The position numbers and the translations under genes are program-made. A stretch of 64,000 bases of DNA from Candidatus Jettenia sp. AMX2 (GTDB taxonomy: Bacteria; Planctomycetota; Brocadiia; Brocadiales; Brocadiaceae): positions 1,445,043 through 1,509,042 of the forward strand of contig CP129469.1 of NCBI GenBank assembly GCA_030583665.1, read 5' to 3'. Positions within the stretch are counted from its first letter, which is position 1. Each line of letters begins with the position of its first letter. Shown in pieces: positions 18,104-25,025 of this stretch. The notes under the pieces were generated by a model. The model was given only the letters and a program-made list of their open reading frames with translations. It was not told the origin of the DNA and did not search any database.

Positions 18104-18300
18104 TGATAAAACTGGCTATGGGTTTTTTCGGTAGTATGGTACTCATACTGGTATCTAAATTTTTGCTGGCTCCATTGTTACAAAAGAAGGAGGACTACTA
18201 TAAACCGGTAGAAAACAAAGAGACAGAATGCAAAGCAAACTTTGTCATCCCCTCTATACAAACGAAAAAACACTACCAATTCGTGGGGAGAAATAGTTGA
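18094..18300 (+). CDS. small single-helix membrane protein in the antiporter operon
   Basis: A 68-residue protein of unknown family with one hydrophobic segment (about 4-28) followed by a hydrophilic tail rich in Lys and Glu. The TTG at 18094 has a perfect AGGAGG seven bases upstream (18081-18086); the ATG at 18100 is an alternative. It overlaps the start of the third antiporter-like gene by 4 bp, so it is translated with it. A role as an assembly factor or small accessory subunit is guessed from position only. Confidence 0.65.
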   Translation: MDMMIKLAMGFFGSMVLILVSKFLLAPLLQKKEDYYKPVENKETECKANFVIPSIQTKKHYQFVGRNS

Positions 18301-20027
18301 TGACGGCTGTTCATCCTTCTGTGATATTAATCCCCGGTGGAGTAGTTTCCCTTTTTCTACCCCCGCGCTGGCGCGGTTGGTTTGGTGTTTTCATTCCCGT
18401 ACTGGCGTTGGTTACAGTTTTTTGTCTGAAGACAGGAAAGAGTTGGTACGTTTCTTTTCTGGGACAGTTTGACCTGATTTTACTTCAGGTAGATTCCTTG
18501 GCTTTGCTTTTTGCCGGTACCTATGCAGTAATGGCTTTAGTGAACATGAGCTATAGCTTTCATGTCAGGCAAAAAACGGAGTTGGGGATGGCTTTGATCT
18601 ATACAGGGGCTTCTATGGGGGTAATCTTTTCCGGTGACTGGCTAACATTAATCGCCTTTTGGGAGTTAATGGCCGTCAGTTCGTCTGTTATAGTTTGGCT
18701 GGGTGGCAGGAACAGGTCTGCAAAAGCCGCATTGCGGTATATCATGGTACACTTTTTTGGGGGCAACCTGTTACTGGCAGGGATCGTCCTGAAAGTGAGC
18801 AGTGGAAATCCATATATTGAGAGTTTAACAGGTACCGGGGATGCAGCCTTTTGGCTCATTCTTGCCGGTGTTTTAATTAATGCCGCAGCGCCGCCTTTGC
18901 ATAGCTGGCTTACAGATGCCTATCCGGAAGCCAGTCCGACAGCAACAGTCTGGATGAATATGCTGACCACCAAGATAGGCGTCTATATGCTGATCAAGGT
19001 TTTCCCGGGTACTGATGTTCTGATTATCGTTGGGATTGTAGCAGCACTATACGGGGTGATTTATGCCATCCTGGAAAACAATACCCGGCGGCTCCTTTCC
19101 TACCATATAATTAGCCAGGTAGGGTTGATGACGGCAGCGGTAGGCATTGGTTCAGATTTGGCCTTAAACGGGGCGGCAGCTTTGGCTATAGGTAATATCC
19201 TCTATAAGTCCTTGCTGTTTATGAGTATTGGGGCAGTTGTGTATCAGACAGGGAAAGAAAAATTGACAGAACTGGGTGGCTTATCCAGTGAAATGCCGGC
19301 AGTAACCGCCTTTTTTGCGATAGGTGCCCTGGCTATTTCCGGTTTTCCGCTTTTAAACGGATTTATCAGTAAACCGTTAATCACAACAGCAGCATCTTAT
19401 CATGGATTCCCGGTAGTAGAACACTTGCTTTACCTTGCCAGTGCAGGGACCTTTTTGTCCATACCACTGAAAATGGGATATTTTGCTTTTTTCCGTACAT
19501 TTGACAAAAGAAAGAAATTACTTAACGAAAGATTGCCGGCAGGTATGTACATGGCTATGGGTACCGTTGCAGGATTATGTTTCCTTTTTGGTTTGCATCC
19601 CCACCTGCTTTATCAGCAGCTACCTTTCTCCTTTAGTTATCAGCCTTATGTTTGGAAAAAGGTAGGTAGTGAACTCCTTTTTTTCACAGGGATATCATCC
19701 GGGTTCTGGTTGATGTTGTCCAACATGAAAACCAGGGAGGTAACTACCTTTGATACTGATTGGTTCTACCGGAAACCTTTGGTTGTCATGGTGGATGCGG
19801 TAGCCAGGAATCTTAATCTGTTGGGTGCCTTTGTCAACCTAAAGGCTGCCGGCGTTCTAAAGTGGAGCGTCCCTTTTTGGGATAACCCCTTTAGATGGAT
19901 CGACATATTCAACAGGGAGCAGGCGCCGGCTAAGTTTGATCCGGACTTTTACCGAACCTCCATGGGTTGGCTGATTGTTCCCTCTATCTTTGTCTTTATC
20001 GTAACGATTCTCTATATATACAAATGA
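18297..20027 (+). CDS. antiporter subunit 3 (MrpD-like, TM7 Lys replaced by Asn)
   Basis: The third antiporter-like subunit is 576 residues. Glu123 in FWELMAVSS (TM5) and Lys226 in MLTTKIGVYML are kept, and the P-P-L-H-S-W loop holds His202. The TM7 lysine is replaced by Asn195 in GVLINAAAPP. Related stand-alone MrpD-like proteins with INAA at this place exist as far as I recall, so the change may be a subfamily trait, not a recent loss. The C-terminal 150 residues extend beyond the core and end in one more helix. The gene closes the antiporter operon. Its altered channel could change coupling or ion choice. Confidence 0.85.
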   Translation: MMTAVHPSVILIPGGVVSLFLPPRWRGWFGVFIPVLALVTVFCLKTGKSWYVSFLGQFDLILLQVDSLALLFAGTYAVMALVNMSYSFHVRQKTELGMALIYTGASMGVIFSGDWLTLIAFWELMAVSSSVIVWLGGRNRSAKAALRYIMVHFFGGNLLLAGIVLKVSSGNPYIESLTGTGDAAFWLILAGVLINAAAPPLHSWLTDAYPEASPTATVWMNMLTTKIGVYMLIKVFPGTDVLIIVGIVAALYGVIYAILENNTRRLLSYHIISQVGLMTAAVGIGSDLALNGAAALAIGNILYKSLLFMSIGAVVYQTGKEKLTELGGLSSEMPAVTAFFAIGALAISGFPLLNGFISKPLITTAASYHGFPVVEHLLYLASAGTFLSIPLKMGYFAFFRTFDKRKKLLNERLPAGMYMAMGTVAGLCFLFGLHPHLLYQQLPFSFSYQPYVWKKVGSELLFFTGISSGFWLMLSNMKTREVTTFDTDWFYRKPLVVMVDAVARNLNLLGAFVNLKAAGVLKWSVPFWDNPFRWIDIFNREQAPAKFDPDFYRTSMGWLIVPSIFVFIVTILYIYK

Positions 20028-20056
20028 AACCTACAATAAAAGAAGGGCAAGTAATA

Positions 20057-20182
20057 ATGTTAATTTATGGAAAAGATTTTCTATTATTTCAGATGGAAAA
20101 GCATTTGCCTGCTTTCATACGCAACGGGCATTCGCTACGAATCATGGGTAATATATGCCTCTGTCATAGGAGGATGTCATGA
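20057..20182 (+). CDS. possible 41-residue ORF overlapping uspA
   Basis: An ATG at 20057 with AAGGGC upstream opens 41 codons (MLIYGKDFLL...) and its TGA overlaps the uspA start codon by 4 bp (ATGA). The layout would fit translational coupling. No family is recognised and chance is quite possible. Confidence 0.25.
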   Translation: MLIYGKDFLLFQMEKHLPAFIRNGHSLRIMGNICLCHRRMS

Positions 20183-20658
20183 TCAGGAAAATTCTTGTGC
20201 CTGTGGATGGTTCCGAATCTTCCCAACGTGCAATAGTGTTTGCCAGCGAAATTGCTGCAAAGTTTGGTGCATCTGTAACGTTCGTTCATATTCTCCAGAG
20301 TTTGCTGCCGCGTAAACAGCTCAAAGAGTATCTGAGTACCCTGGAGGCAGCTAAAAATCCTGACAGGGCTGAGATCGAAAGTATCCGTAATACGCTTGCA
20401 AAATCCGGCGAGAAACATGGTATACAATTATTGGAGAATGCAGAAATTCTTGCAAAGGGTAAAAACGTTGAGCAGGTGGATACGGTACTCAGGGATGGGG
20501 ATCCGGCCGAAGAAATATTACATATGGCAGAATCCGGAGGGCATGACATCATTATTATGGGGCGACGCGGACACGGTCCCATCAGGAGTCTCCTTGTAGG
20601 CAGTGTATCAAATAAAGTAGCCGGATTGGCACCATGCACGGTTGTAACGGTAAGATAA
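20179..20658 (+). CDS. universal stress protein (UspA family)
   Basis: The 159-residue protein is one Usp domain. It opens with ILVPVDGSE (ATP-binding loop) and carries the nucleotide motif MGRRGHG followed by LVGSVSNKV (the G-x2-G-x9-G-S form), so ATP binding is likely. An AGGAGG site lies 5 bp before the ATG. It directly follows the antiporter operon by about 150 bp; Usp proteins are often found with ion transporters and may regulate them. The family call is firm; the link with the antiporter is inference. Confidence 0.9.
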   Translation: MIRKILVPVDGSESSQRAIVFASEIAAKFGASVTFVHILQSLLPRKQLKEYLSTLEAAKNPDRAEIESIRNTLAKSGEKHGIQLLENAEILAKGKNVEQVDTVLRDGDPAEEILHMAESGGHDIIIMGRRGHGPIRSLLVGSVSNKVAGLAPCTVVTVR

Positions 20659-21126
20659 ACGCTGGCCGGAAAAAGAGAGGTCAAAGGTTATTCTGAAAAC
20701 TGAAACCGCAGATTGCACAGATTTAAACAAATACTGATAAATTTGTTTTCTCTGCTTGAATGCCTGCCCTACAGAAAAAAGTGCCTCTTAACACCACGAA
20801 GCACACGAAGAGAAAAATACCGAAAACCCTGACAGGGTTATTACTAAGAAATTACAAAGCAAATCTAAATCCTGTTTTCTTCATGTTCTTCGTGTTAAAA
20901 ATGATTTCAATGTAGGGTGGGCACTGCCCACCAAATAATACCGTTTCTGTCATTGCGAGCATAAGCAAAGCAATCTCATAGTCATAGGGGAGGGATGCTT
21001 CAAGCTTCGCCTTCGCAATAACGGTAGCGGCAGGAAGGGATTGCTTCGGAAAAGGCCCCTCGCAATGACCGGTGGAACAGGATGGCTGCCCTACATAAAA
21101 AATACGTTTTAACACCACGAAGAACC
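20659..21126. other. intergenic region with repeat fragments
   Basis: No gene is visible. The stretch holds two related segments, CCCTACA..AAAAA..AACACCACGAAG near 20767-20802 and 21090-21122, and a copy of the CATTGCGAG...AAGCAATC element near 20951-20975. Several short elements appear to be inserted side by side. Confidence 0.5.
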
Positions 21127-21165
21127 TGGTGCGGCCTTTGGCCGCAACCAAATTCGAAATACGAA
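21127..21165 (+). repeat. 39-bp direct repeat, copy 1
   Basis: TGGTGCGGCCTTTGGCCGCA... (21127-21165) is repeated exactly at 21392-21430. Each copy contains the palindrome GCGGCC-TTT-GGCCGC and ends in AAATTCGAAATACGAA. Confidence 0.8.
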
Positions 21166-21231
21166 AAAATTTCAAATGCGTCCTTTGCGTCTTTGCGGTG
21201 AACTATTACGATTTATTTTTTGTTTTCTAAT

Positions 21232-21389
21232 CCCGAAGGGATGTCATGATTATAGCAAAAGTCATACAAAAGATTTCTAACCCCGAAGGGGTGACATAGG
21301 AAACCCACGATCATCTTACAATCATGCCACCCCTTCGGGGTTGTTGGTTTTTGGTTGTTCATTTACTATAATCATATCAGCCCTTCGGG
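21232..21389. repeat. nested inverted repeats around CCCTTCGGG cores
   Basis: Outer arms 21232-21255 and 21366-21389 pair with few mismatches. Inner arms 21281-21297 and 21324-21340 (CCCCGAAGGGG type) pair with one mismatch. Such CCCTTCGGG palindromes are common in repeat-rich environmental bacterial genomes. Confidence 0.7.
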
Positions 21390-21391
21390 CT

Positions 21392-21430
21392 TGGTGCGGC
21401 CTTTGGCCGCAACCAAATTCGAAATACGAA
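21392..21430 (+). repeat. 39-bp direct repeat, copy 2
   Basis: This is an exact second copy of 21127-21165, placed just after the nested inverted repeats. Confidence 0.8.
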
Positions 21431-21454
21431 TATCGAAAGCGCAATACCTGAAAT

Positions 21455-21622
21455 CACGGCCAAACCGGTTCCGTTTTGTTTTTACGCCGAAGCATGGTTC
21501 CTGGCTCAATCTCAGCCAGATCGTTTCTACGCCATATCCGAGTTGACTCAAAGCAAGAACTCGTGGAGCGGATTTATCAGGAGATCGAGGAAATCAACAA
21601 AGACCCCATGGTGTTCCGGTGA
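21455..21622 (+). pseudogene. IS630-type transposase remnant (3' end)
   Basis: One frame reads RFRFVFTPKHGSWLNLSQ, the catalytic C-terminal block of IS630/Tc1-type DDE transposases. A second frame continues with FLRHIRVDSKQELVERI and ends with NKDPMVFR and a stop at 21620-21622, the usual C-terminus of the family. A small internal deletion and frameshift lie between the two (near 21520), and the 5' two thirds of the gene are missing. No terminal inverted repeat was found. The element is dead. Confidence 0.8.
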
Positions 21623-21961
21623 CGTTACTAAATGGAAGAGATTGCCACCGCTTGATTGTAATTATATTGAAAGAACGATCTATAGCCCCAGTCTTCGCTA
21701 ACTGAGTTTCCCCAGGTATTATATTATTCAGCGTCCGTCCACGCTGGTTATTAACGGTCGTATGTACTACCGTACTTTTGCGAACGATGTCAAAACAATT
21801 TTTAATGACTTTCGATAAAGCGAGTTTTTATAAATACTTATGCATTATATTGTTTTGCTTTTTGTATTTGTGTATCACGATTAATTCTTACGTGTTTTGT
21901 TCTGTTTTACCCTGCTTTTATTATTTCTTTTCTATTCGTGCGTGTGATATAATATTTTTGC

Positions 21962-22156
21962 ATGAATGAGAAGCAAAAGAATAATCTTATTAAATTCTTT
22001 TACGATATAGCTAAAATAGATTTTGCTGCTTTAGTGGTAGCACAATTTGCTAATCCTTCAAAGGTAAGGTTCTGGACATTGTTTTTAGGTATTATTGCAA
22101 CTGTTATCCCACTTTTAATAGCATATACTTTAGATAGAAAGGAAGATAAAGAATGA
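21962..22156 (+). CDS. small membrane protein, first of an overlapping pair
   Basis: The 64-residue protein has a charged start (MNEKQKNNLIKFFYD), an amphipathic helix and one strong membrane helix (about 36-54), then a charged tail DRKEDKE. It resembles short conserved membrane proteins found widely as hypotheticals, but I cannot name the family with certainty. Its stop overlaps the next ATG by 4 bp. It lies between a dead transposase and the hpf-like gene, a setting often holding small accessory modules. Confidence 0.6.
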   Translation: MNEKQKNNLIKFFYDIAKIDFAALVVAQFANPSKVRFWTLFLGIIATVIPLLIAYTLDRKEDKE

Positions 22157-22254
22157 CTGGCCTTGAAATTGTTTATCTCATAGTAATCGTGTCTTGTCTT
22201 TTCTTTTTTGCCTGGTTGAAATATAGTCGGAAACATTCTAAGCATAGCCATTAA
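22153..22254 (+). CDS. 33-residue membrane peptide, second of the pair
   Basis: ATG (22153) overlaps the TGA of the 64-residue gene (ATGA). The product has a membrane helix at about residues 4-22 and a basic, His-rich tail (KYSRKHSKHSH). The coupling and the complementary charge of the two tails (acidic in the first, basic in the second) suggest a functional pair, possibly a small membrane complex or a toxin-like unit. No family is recognised. Confidence 0.5.
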   Translation: MTGLEIVYLIVIVSCLFFFAWLKYSRKHSKHSH

Positions 22255-22340
22255 TTGTTATCTTTGTATACTTCTTTATTTTGCGCTAAACATTCCTTTA
22301 TCTCCAGCAATTAAAAGGGGCTTTTGTTTTTTGCTTTACG

Positions 22341-22369
22341 TTGACAGAGGTCTGATAGATTGCTATAAT
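22341..22369 (+). promoter_or_regulatory. consensus sigma-70 promoter of the HPF-like gene
   Basis: TTGACA (22341-22346) and TATAAT (22364-22369) match the consensus at all twelve positions with a 17-bp spacer. The start of the HPF-like gene is 54 bp downstream of the -10 element, so strong housekeeping expression is expected. Confidence 0.85.
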
Positions 22370-22422
22370 GTTGCAATTTACTGTGATGACAGGTTCATTG
22401 AACTCGTTGGGGAGAAAAAATT

Positions 22423-22956
22423 ATGATACTTCCGTTACAGATTACAGCCCGAAACATAGAACTTACAGAAGCAATTAAGACCTCTATCCGTGAGCATGCT
22501 GAGAAATTAGATAAATTTTACGAAAAACTCATAAGCTGCAGGGTTGTAGTTGAGGCCCTTCCTCAAAGATCATTATATAATGTACACGTTAATATGACGG
22601 TACCCGGTAAGGAACTGGTTGTAAAGCGTGAACCTAACGCAGATCTTTATATTGCAATAAGAGATTCTTTTAATGCTGCACGCCGTGAGTTGGAAGATTT
22701 TTCCAGATTGCAGCGTGGTGATGTAAAGCATCATGAAGAACCTCCTTATGCGAGGATAAGTACACTCTTTCCTGATAAGGGTTACGGTTTTCTCACCACA
22801 TTTGACGGACGTGAGATATATTTTCATCAAAACAGCGTATTAAACCGCGATTTTAAACATTTGGAAGTAGGGATGGAGGTCAGATTTGCTGAAGAGATGG
22901 GTGAAAAAGGACCGCAGGCTAGTTCTCTAACTGTCTTAAAAAGCAAGTCTTTTTAA
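22423..22956 (+). CDS. HPF/RaiA-type ribosome factor fused to a cold-shock-like domain
   Basis: The 177-residue protein has an HPF/RaiA (sigma-54 modulation) domain in about residues 1-100, with ITARNIELTEAIK at the start and the DLYIAIRDSF block. It then has a cold-shock-like (CSD) domain at about 108-175, with KGYGFL and IYFHQNS corresponding to RNP1 and RNP2. HPF domains bind the 30S decoding region and help keep ribosomes dormant, while CSD domains bind single-stranded nucleic acid. The fusion is known in various bacteria. A ribosome-binding site (GGGGAG) and a consensus promoter lie upstream. Stress or slow-growth ribosome protection is the likely role. Confidence 0.9.
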   Translation: MILPLQITARNIELTEAIKTSIREHAEKLDKFYEKLISCRVVVEALPQRSLYNVHVNMTVPGKELVVKREPNADLYIAIRDSFNAARRELEDFSRLQRGDVKHHEEPPYARISTLFPDKGYGFLTTFDGREIYFHQNSVLNRDFKHLEVGMEVRFAEEMGEKGPQASSLTVLKSKSF

Positions 22957-23248
22957 AAGGTAACTATTCAGGTAGTTTAAGCAAAAAATACCACATAGAG
23001 CAAAAAACCCTTAATTTATAATTATTGTCTTATTGTCTATATACAGCAGTGCAACATATAATATATTATTGTTAATATGGCCGTTTTTGTCATATATTGT
23101 AGCTGAAAAAACTATCTGAATAGTTACAAGAATAGATTGCTTGGTAGCGGAGTTTGCGTTGAGTAAAAACAAATGTACTCCTCGTAATGACATTTTTCTC
23201 CATAGATGTTTTTCTGAAAACGCAACATAGTAAATCATGCTCGGTAAT
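22957..23248. other. intergenic region with one dispersed repeat
   Basis: An AT-rich gap. The only recognisable item is an inverted copy of the dispersed CATTaCGAGG...AAGCAATCT element at 23134-23193. No further gene is supported. Confidence 0.5.
23134..23193 (-). repeat. dispersed intergenic repeat copy (inverted)
   Basis: Read on the minus strand it runs ATGTCATTACGAGG ... CAAGCAATCT and contains ACATTTGTTTTT. It aligns with 44766-44830 (CATTACGAGGCACACATTCG...GAAGCAATCT), and less well with 35661 onward. Confidence 0.55.
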
Positions 23249-23497
23249 TTATATCGTTACATATAGTAACCGGTCCTTAAATAATGAACTCCGGAATTTC
23301 CAGTCCAGTCCAGTCCTATCAATTACTACCGTGTCTGTTCCGAAAAAGAGACATTCATCATTCCACATAGTCCATTTTTTCATACTTACAGGATCGGCCT
23401 GCAATTCTGTCAGATCATCATAATGGACCATATTAGGTGCAAATTCCTTAGATATTTTTGATATTTCTGGAATAATTTTACACCATAGGATATTATG
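23249..23497 (-). pseudogene. gene remnant, possibly a glycosyltransferase fragment
   Basis: A minus-strand frame of 83 codons stays open without a start before its middle. It reads like a real protein (ILWCKIIPEI..., KEFAPNMVHYDDLTELQ), then EC-LFFGTDTVVIDRTG. The pattern of a PN-VHYD-DEL segment followed by a TDTVV strand recalls the N-terminal domain of some glycosyltransferases. There is no full gene around it, so it is best read as a fragment. The assignment is weak. Confidence 0.3.
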
Positions 23498-23638
23498 TTA
23501 GTATTATGAGGACACCCTTTTGAGAAACTCATTTTAATGAACACCATGCAGGCAATTCCGCAAAAACAGGATGAAAAATATTATTGCGAGCTCAACAGAA
23601 AGTAACATAAAGAAAACAATGCTTACAAAAGGGAGAAA

Positions 23639-24289
23639 ATGGATTTTACCATGAAACAAGTTATTGTAATTGGCATTATGTCTTCTATAGTTACATTCCT
23701 AAACTGTGGTGTTGTCGCCATAGGACAGGACAATAGATTCTGTAACAATATTATTCCGGATGTCCTGCAAAAAAGCAATAAGATGTTAATGCTTACACTG
23801 GAAAGGGGTTTTTACTCCGGATTTGGAGGGGCAAGATGGGGTATGTCGCGTGAAGAGGTAAGAGGATGCTTTCCGGATAAGGAATTCCATTCGAGAGGAG
23901 GAATATTATGGTTTTCAGACAAGATTGCCGATGAACATGTTGATATTATATTTGATTTTTTTGAAGATAAGCTCTACACAGTCCACATCCGGATTAAACC
24001 TGGTGCAATTATCACTCAGGCATATATATTCAAATTCTTTAAATTTGAGGATTTAATGATTAAAAGATACGGGGAGCCGGTTAGGAAGATTCGCAAAGGG
24101 AGCCTTGACCCATATGTAAGTGATGCAGATGCTATTTCTATGGGAAGAGGCATGTATAGCTCGATATGGCATGCCCCGGAATCAAACATAACTTTATCAC
24201 TTCAGGGAGCTAATTATGAAATGCATATGTGGATTGAATATGAATGTCTTGAATTAGCGAAAAAAAAGAGCAAAGAAAAAAATGATTAA
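23639..24289 (+). CDS. secreted protein of unknown function (WGMS paralogue 1)
   Basis: The 216-residue protein has a signal peptide (hydrophobic residues about 6-24, small residues up to about 30). The mature part holds ARWGMSREEVRGCFPDK near residue 63, then ILWFSDKIADE, DIIFDFFEDKLYTV, a FKFEDLMIKRYGEP block and a C-terminal SLQGANYEMHMWIEYE. The WGMS..EV motif followed by beta strands is seen in many small exported proteins of unknown role. The next gene is a paralogue, overlapping by 8 bp. AGGGAG lies before the ATG. The pair precedes a TolB-like gene. Confidence 0.75.
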   Translation: MDFTMKQVIVIGIMSSIVTFLNCGVVAIGQDNRFCNNIIPDVLQKSNKMLMLTLERGFYSGFGGARWGMSREEVRGCFPDKEFHSRGGILWFSDKIADEHVDIIFDFFEDKLYTVHIRIKPGAIITQAYIFKFFKFEDLMIKRYGEPVRKIRKGSLDPYVSDADAISMGRGMYSSIWHAPESNITLSLQGANYEMHMWIEYECLELAKKKSKEKND

Positions 24290-25004
24290 AATGATGTTGA
24301 TAATTGTTATCATCTTGTCTGTAATTGCACCCTTAAATTGTAAAGCCGTTACTCACAACAGGGGAAAGGAAGCTGAACGATTTCCGACAAGCACCTATCA
24401 TCCTGCCGGCCAATTACAACCTTCTGAAAAAGACAGAAGTTTTGATGAAGATTATGAAGATCATAAAGACGTTAAGGAGGACATGTCAGAAGAATTATCT
24501 CTTACTAATGATCAGCCACTGGTTCCTTCAAAAGATATAATTTTTACTGAAGGTTATAAAGATGCAAGATGGGGCATGTCAAAGAAACAGGTAATAGAGA
24601 GTTTCCCTGATAAGAAATTTAACATCAGAGACGGACTTATATGGTTTTCTGATACGATGGCAGGAGAAGATGTAAATGTTATTTTTGTTTTTATTGATGA
24701 CAGGCTATCCACAGTAAATGTTCAGATTAAAGTCAGGGCACTGGGCAGTCAGGCGTATAAGTTCAGGTTTTTCCGGTTTGAGAGGCTACTCATTCAAAAA
24801 TATGGTGCGCCTGTTCAGAAAATTCGTGAAATAAAGCCTGCACCTTATGTAAGTGATGCAGATGCTATTCTTATGGGTTGGGGTAAGTATAGTAGTATAT
24901 GGCGAACGCCGGAATCACGAATAACTTTATTGCTTCAGGGGTTTAATTATAAATTACATTTATGGATTGAATACGAATTTGTTAAAATATCAAAAAAAAC
25001 ATAA
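24282..25004 (+). CDS. secreted protein of unknown function (WGMS paralogue 2)
   Basis: This 240-residue paralogue of the preceding gene has a signal peptide (about 3-21), a longer acidic linker (about 25-90, with DEDYEDHKD) and the same core: ARWGMSKKQVIESFPDK, LIWFSDTMAGED, VNVIFVFIDDRLSTV, the FRFERLLIQKYGAP block, PYVSDADAI and a C-terminal LHLWIEYEF. The two cores align along their whole length. An 8-bp overlap with paralogue 1 means the pair is cotranscribed and probably makes related or interacting exported proteins. The function is unknown. Confidence 0.75.
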   Translation: MIKMMLIIVIILSVIAPLNCKAVTHNRGKEAERFPTSTYHPAGQLQPSEKDRSFDEDYEDHKDVKEDMSEELSLTNDQPLVPSKDIIFTEGYKDARWGMSKKQVIESFPDKKFNIRDGLIWFSDTMAGEDVNVIFVFIDDRLSTVNVQIKVRALGSQAYKFRFFRFERLLIQKYGAPVQKIREIKPAPYVSDADAILMGWGKYSSIWRTPESRITLLLQGFNYKLHLWIEYEFVKISKKT

Positions 25005-25025
25005 TAAAAGAAGGGGAATCTTATT

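Noticed and set aside
21778..21969. 63-codon hydrophobic plus-strand frame
   Set aside because: Composition is dominated by Phe, Cys and Tyr as expected of translated AT-rich non-coding DNA; no start signal is seen, and it ends within the following gene start.
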